From contig SHYW01000027.1 of the NCBI GenBank assembly GCA_009692615.1, forward strand, positions 1 through 52,765: a stretch of 52,765 bases of DNA. The letters run 5' to 3'. The stretch is from Deltaproteobacteria bacterium (lineage in GTDB: Bacteria; Desulfobacterota; Binatia; UBA9968). The notes beneath the pieces were generated by a model. It made no database searches, was not told the origin of the DNA, and saw only the letters and a list, made by a program, of their open reading frames with translations. The translations under genes were made by a program, and so were the position numbers. Within the stretch, counting starts at the first letter, position 1. Every line of letters begins with the position of its first letter. This document shows, one piece after another, positions 51,627 to 52,765 of the stretch.

Positions 51627-52634
51627 TCATTTGAAAACCCCGTCTCGTTCGAGCTTGCGCACGATGCGCTCGTCGACGAGTGACTCGGCTTTCATGCGGC
51701 CGAACTTGGGATCGACGCGGTCGAGGATGCGCAGCGCGTTGCGCACGCCGTCAGTGGTGGGAAAGATCCGGCGGGTGTAGAGATTACGCACGGCGTCGTA
51801 GCCGGCGGCGGCATCTTCGATTTTTTGCAGTCGCAACCATTTGGCTAGGATCGCCACCACTGTCTGTTTATTGGCCGGGTCCTGGTAGTAGGCGATGGTG
51901 CGGCTCAGCGCTTTGAGCGTGCGCTCGGCGACATCGGGGGATTGATCGAGAAAAGCCTTGCGCGCGACGATGCCGATACCTTGGTAGGAAAGCTCGACGT
52001 TGGCGAAATCTTGCAGCACGCGAAAGCCTTGGCGCTGGACCAACTTGCTAAAGGTATAGCCGAGAAAAGCTGCGTCGGCGGCGCCGCTGATCAGTCCTTG
52101 AGCGATCACCGATTGATCGCCGAGGATGCGAAACTGAATCTTGTCGCGCTCAGGGTTCAATCCCCAGTGATCCAGCGCCAGCATGGAAAATGTCCAGATG
52201 CCACCGCCGATACTCTGGACGCCGAGATTTTTTCCCTTGAGATCGGCCGGCGACAAAATCTTCGGCGACGCCACGAAGTCGCCGTCCAACTTGTTGATGA
52301 TGCCGGCGATGAAAACCAGATCGAGGCCGCCGGCCATCGATCCCAGCGTCGAGCCGGTGGCCGAGGTCGTGTAGAACTGCGCTTCGTTTGCCGCCATGGC
52401 GGCCACAGCGACGGGACCATTGCGCACCTGAACAATCTGCAAGTCCAAGCCCTGCTCTTCGAAAAAATGGCGATCCTTGGCGACAAAGATAAAGCTGGTG
52501 CGCTCGTTGAAGCCGGAAAAGACGAAGACTACTTTTTGCAGCGCCGCGGCAGCGTCCACCGCATTCGCTTGAAACAAAGCGATCGCCAACGCGATGACGC
52601 CGGCCCACCGGTATAAAAAGCGCTCTTGCCGCAT
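51627..52634 (-). CDS. NMT1/SsuA-type substrate-binding protein
   Basis: 335 aa from the ATG at 52634, which follows AGGAGGG. Signal peptide YRWAGVIALAIALFQANAVDA. Features: FNERTSFIFVAKDRHFFEEQ, LKGKNLGVQSIGGGIWTFSM, RQGFRVLQDFANVELSYQGI and RRIFPTTDGVRNALRILDR. It is a third, more distant member of the subgroup formed by the proteins at 20560 and 22914, and ends SLVDERIVRKLERDGVFK with the shared signature. The upstream region runs off the window, so an operon cannot be judged. Confidence 0.93.
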   Translation of the reverse strand: MRQERFLYRWAGVIALAIALFQANAVDAAAALQKVVFVFSGFNERTSFIFVAKDRHFFEEQGLDLQIVQVRNGPVAVAAMAANEAQFYTTSATGSTLGSMAGGLDLVFIAGIINKLDGDFVASPKILSPADLKGKNLGVQSIGGGIWTFSMLALDHWGLNPERDKIQFRILGDQSVIAQGLISGAADAAFLGYTFSKLVQRQGFRVLQDFANVELSYQGIGIVARKAFLDQSPDVAERTLKALSRTIAYYQDPANKQTVVAILAKWLRLQKIEDAAAGYDAVRNLYTRRIFPTTDGVRNALRILDRVDPKFGRMKAESLVDERIVRKLERDGVFK

Positions 52635-52765
52635 GGCAGCCCTCCTGGCCAAAGTAGATTTCAACCGACCCATACCCATGTCCTTGAATCTAGCTACACG
52701 AGTGCGGTCAGTGCAGTCAATGACGGGGGAGAACAAGTCAATAAGACCTCAAGCCAATGAACCTA

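Overview
This window comes from a GC-rich bacterial chromosome. It opens with the 3' end of a ribosomal RNA operon (23S tail, complete 5S, strong terminator) and continues into about 52 kb of densely packed protein genes. No 16S is present, so taxonomy rests on gene content. The many NMT1/SsuA-type, Bug/TctC-type and TAXI-type substrate-binding proteins, the amidohydrolases, the VOC and LLM enzymes and the dispersed ACGAAG palindromes suggest an uncultivated soil, groundwater or marine lineage such as Binatia/'Deltaproteobacteria' or Methylomirabilota. This is inference, not proof.

Layout. 1-650: rRNA end and terminator. 890-2780: a conserved unknown protein followed closely by an RNA-ligase-like nucleotidyltransferase. 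2841-4615: tandem duplicated membrane-anchored retropepsin-like proteases with SH3-like domains. 4866-8729: an MFS transporter and two secreted structural proteins. 9065-13253: a leftward group with an LLM flavoenzyme, a Bug-type binding protein, an aldo/keto reductase and an NMT1-type binding protein. 13457-19134: a cupin, a second MFS paralogue, two binding proteins and a VOC protein. 19178-23897: leftward GNAT, an exported NADP-reductase-like protein and three NMT1-type binding proteins, two of them near-identical. 24119-34937: a double cupin, a TcuA-like flavoprotein, VOC proteins, an IsdG-like monooxygenase, an amidohydrolase, an SDR epimerase and four more binding proteins. 35297-41585: two amidohydrolases, an alpha/beta-hydrolase-fold protein without its nucleophile, a lectin-like lipoprotein and two binding proteins. 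41717-43566: an ABC-2 export system. 43692-48128: a Fic protein, a binding protein, and a radical SAM gene overlapping a methyltransferase gene. 48190-52634: a nonsense-disrupted binding protein, a TAXI protein, a NicX/M29-like metalloenzyme and another NMT1-type protein.

The most striking property is the number of extracytoplasmic binding proteins: 17, counting one broken gene. There is not one recognisable importer permease, importer ATPase, TctA/TctB or TRAP membrane subunit. They are interleaved with single enzymes typical of organic acid and aromatic catabolism. Nine of the ten NMT1-type proteins share a distinctive C-terminal signature.

Intergenic spaces carry several families of dispersed palindromes. 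In two places a short GC-rich palindrome sits inside the loop of a longer one. Two short terminal-inverted-repeat elements (6229-6354 and 15704-15835) are each flanked by an exact 8-bp direct repeat, which suggests non-autonomous transposition.
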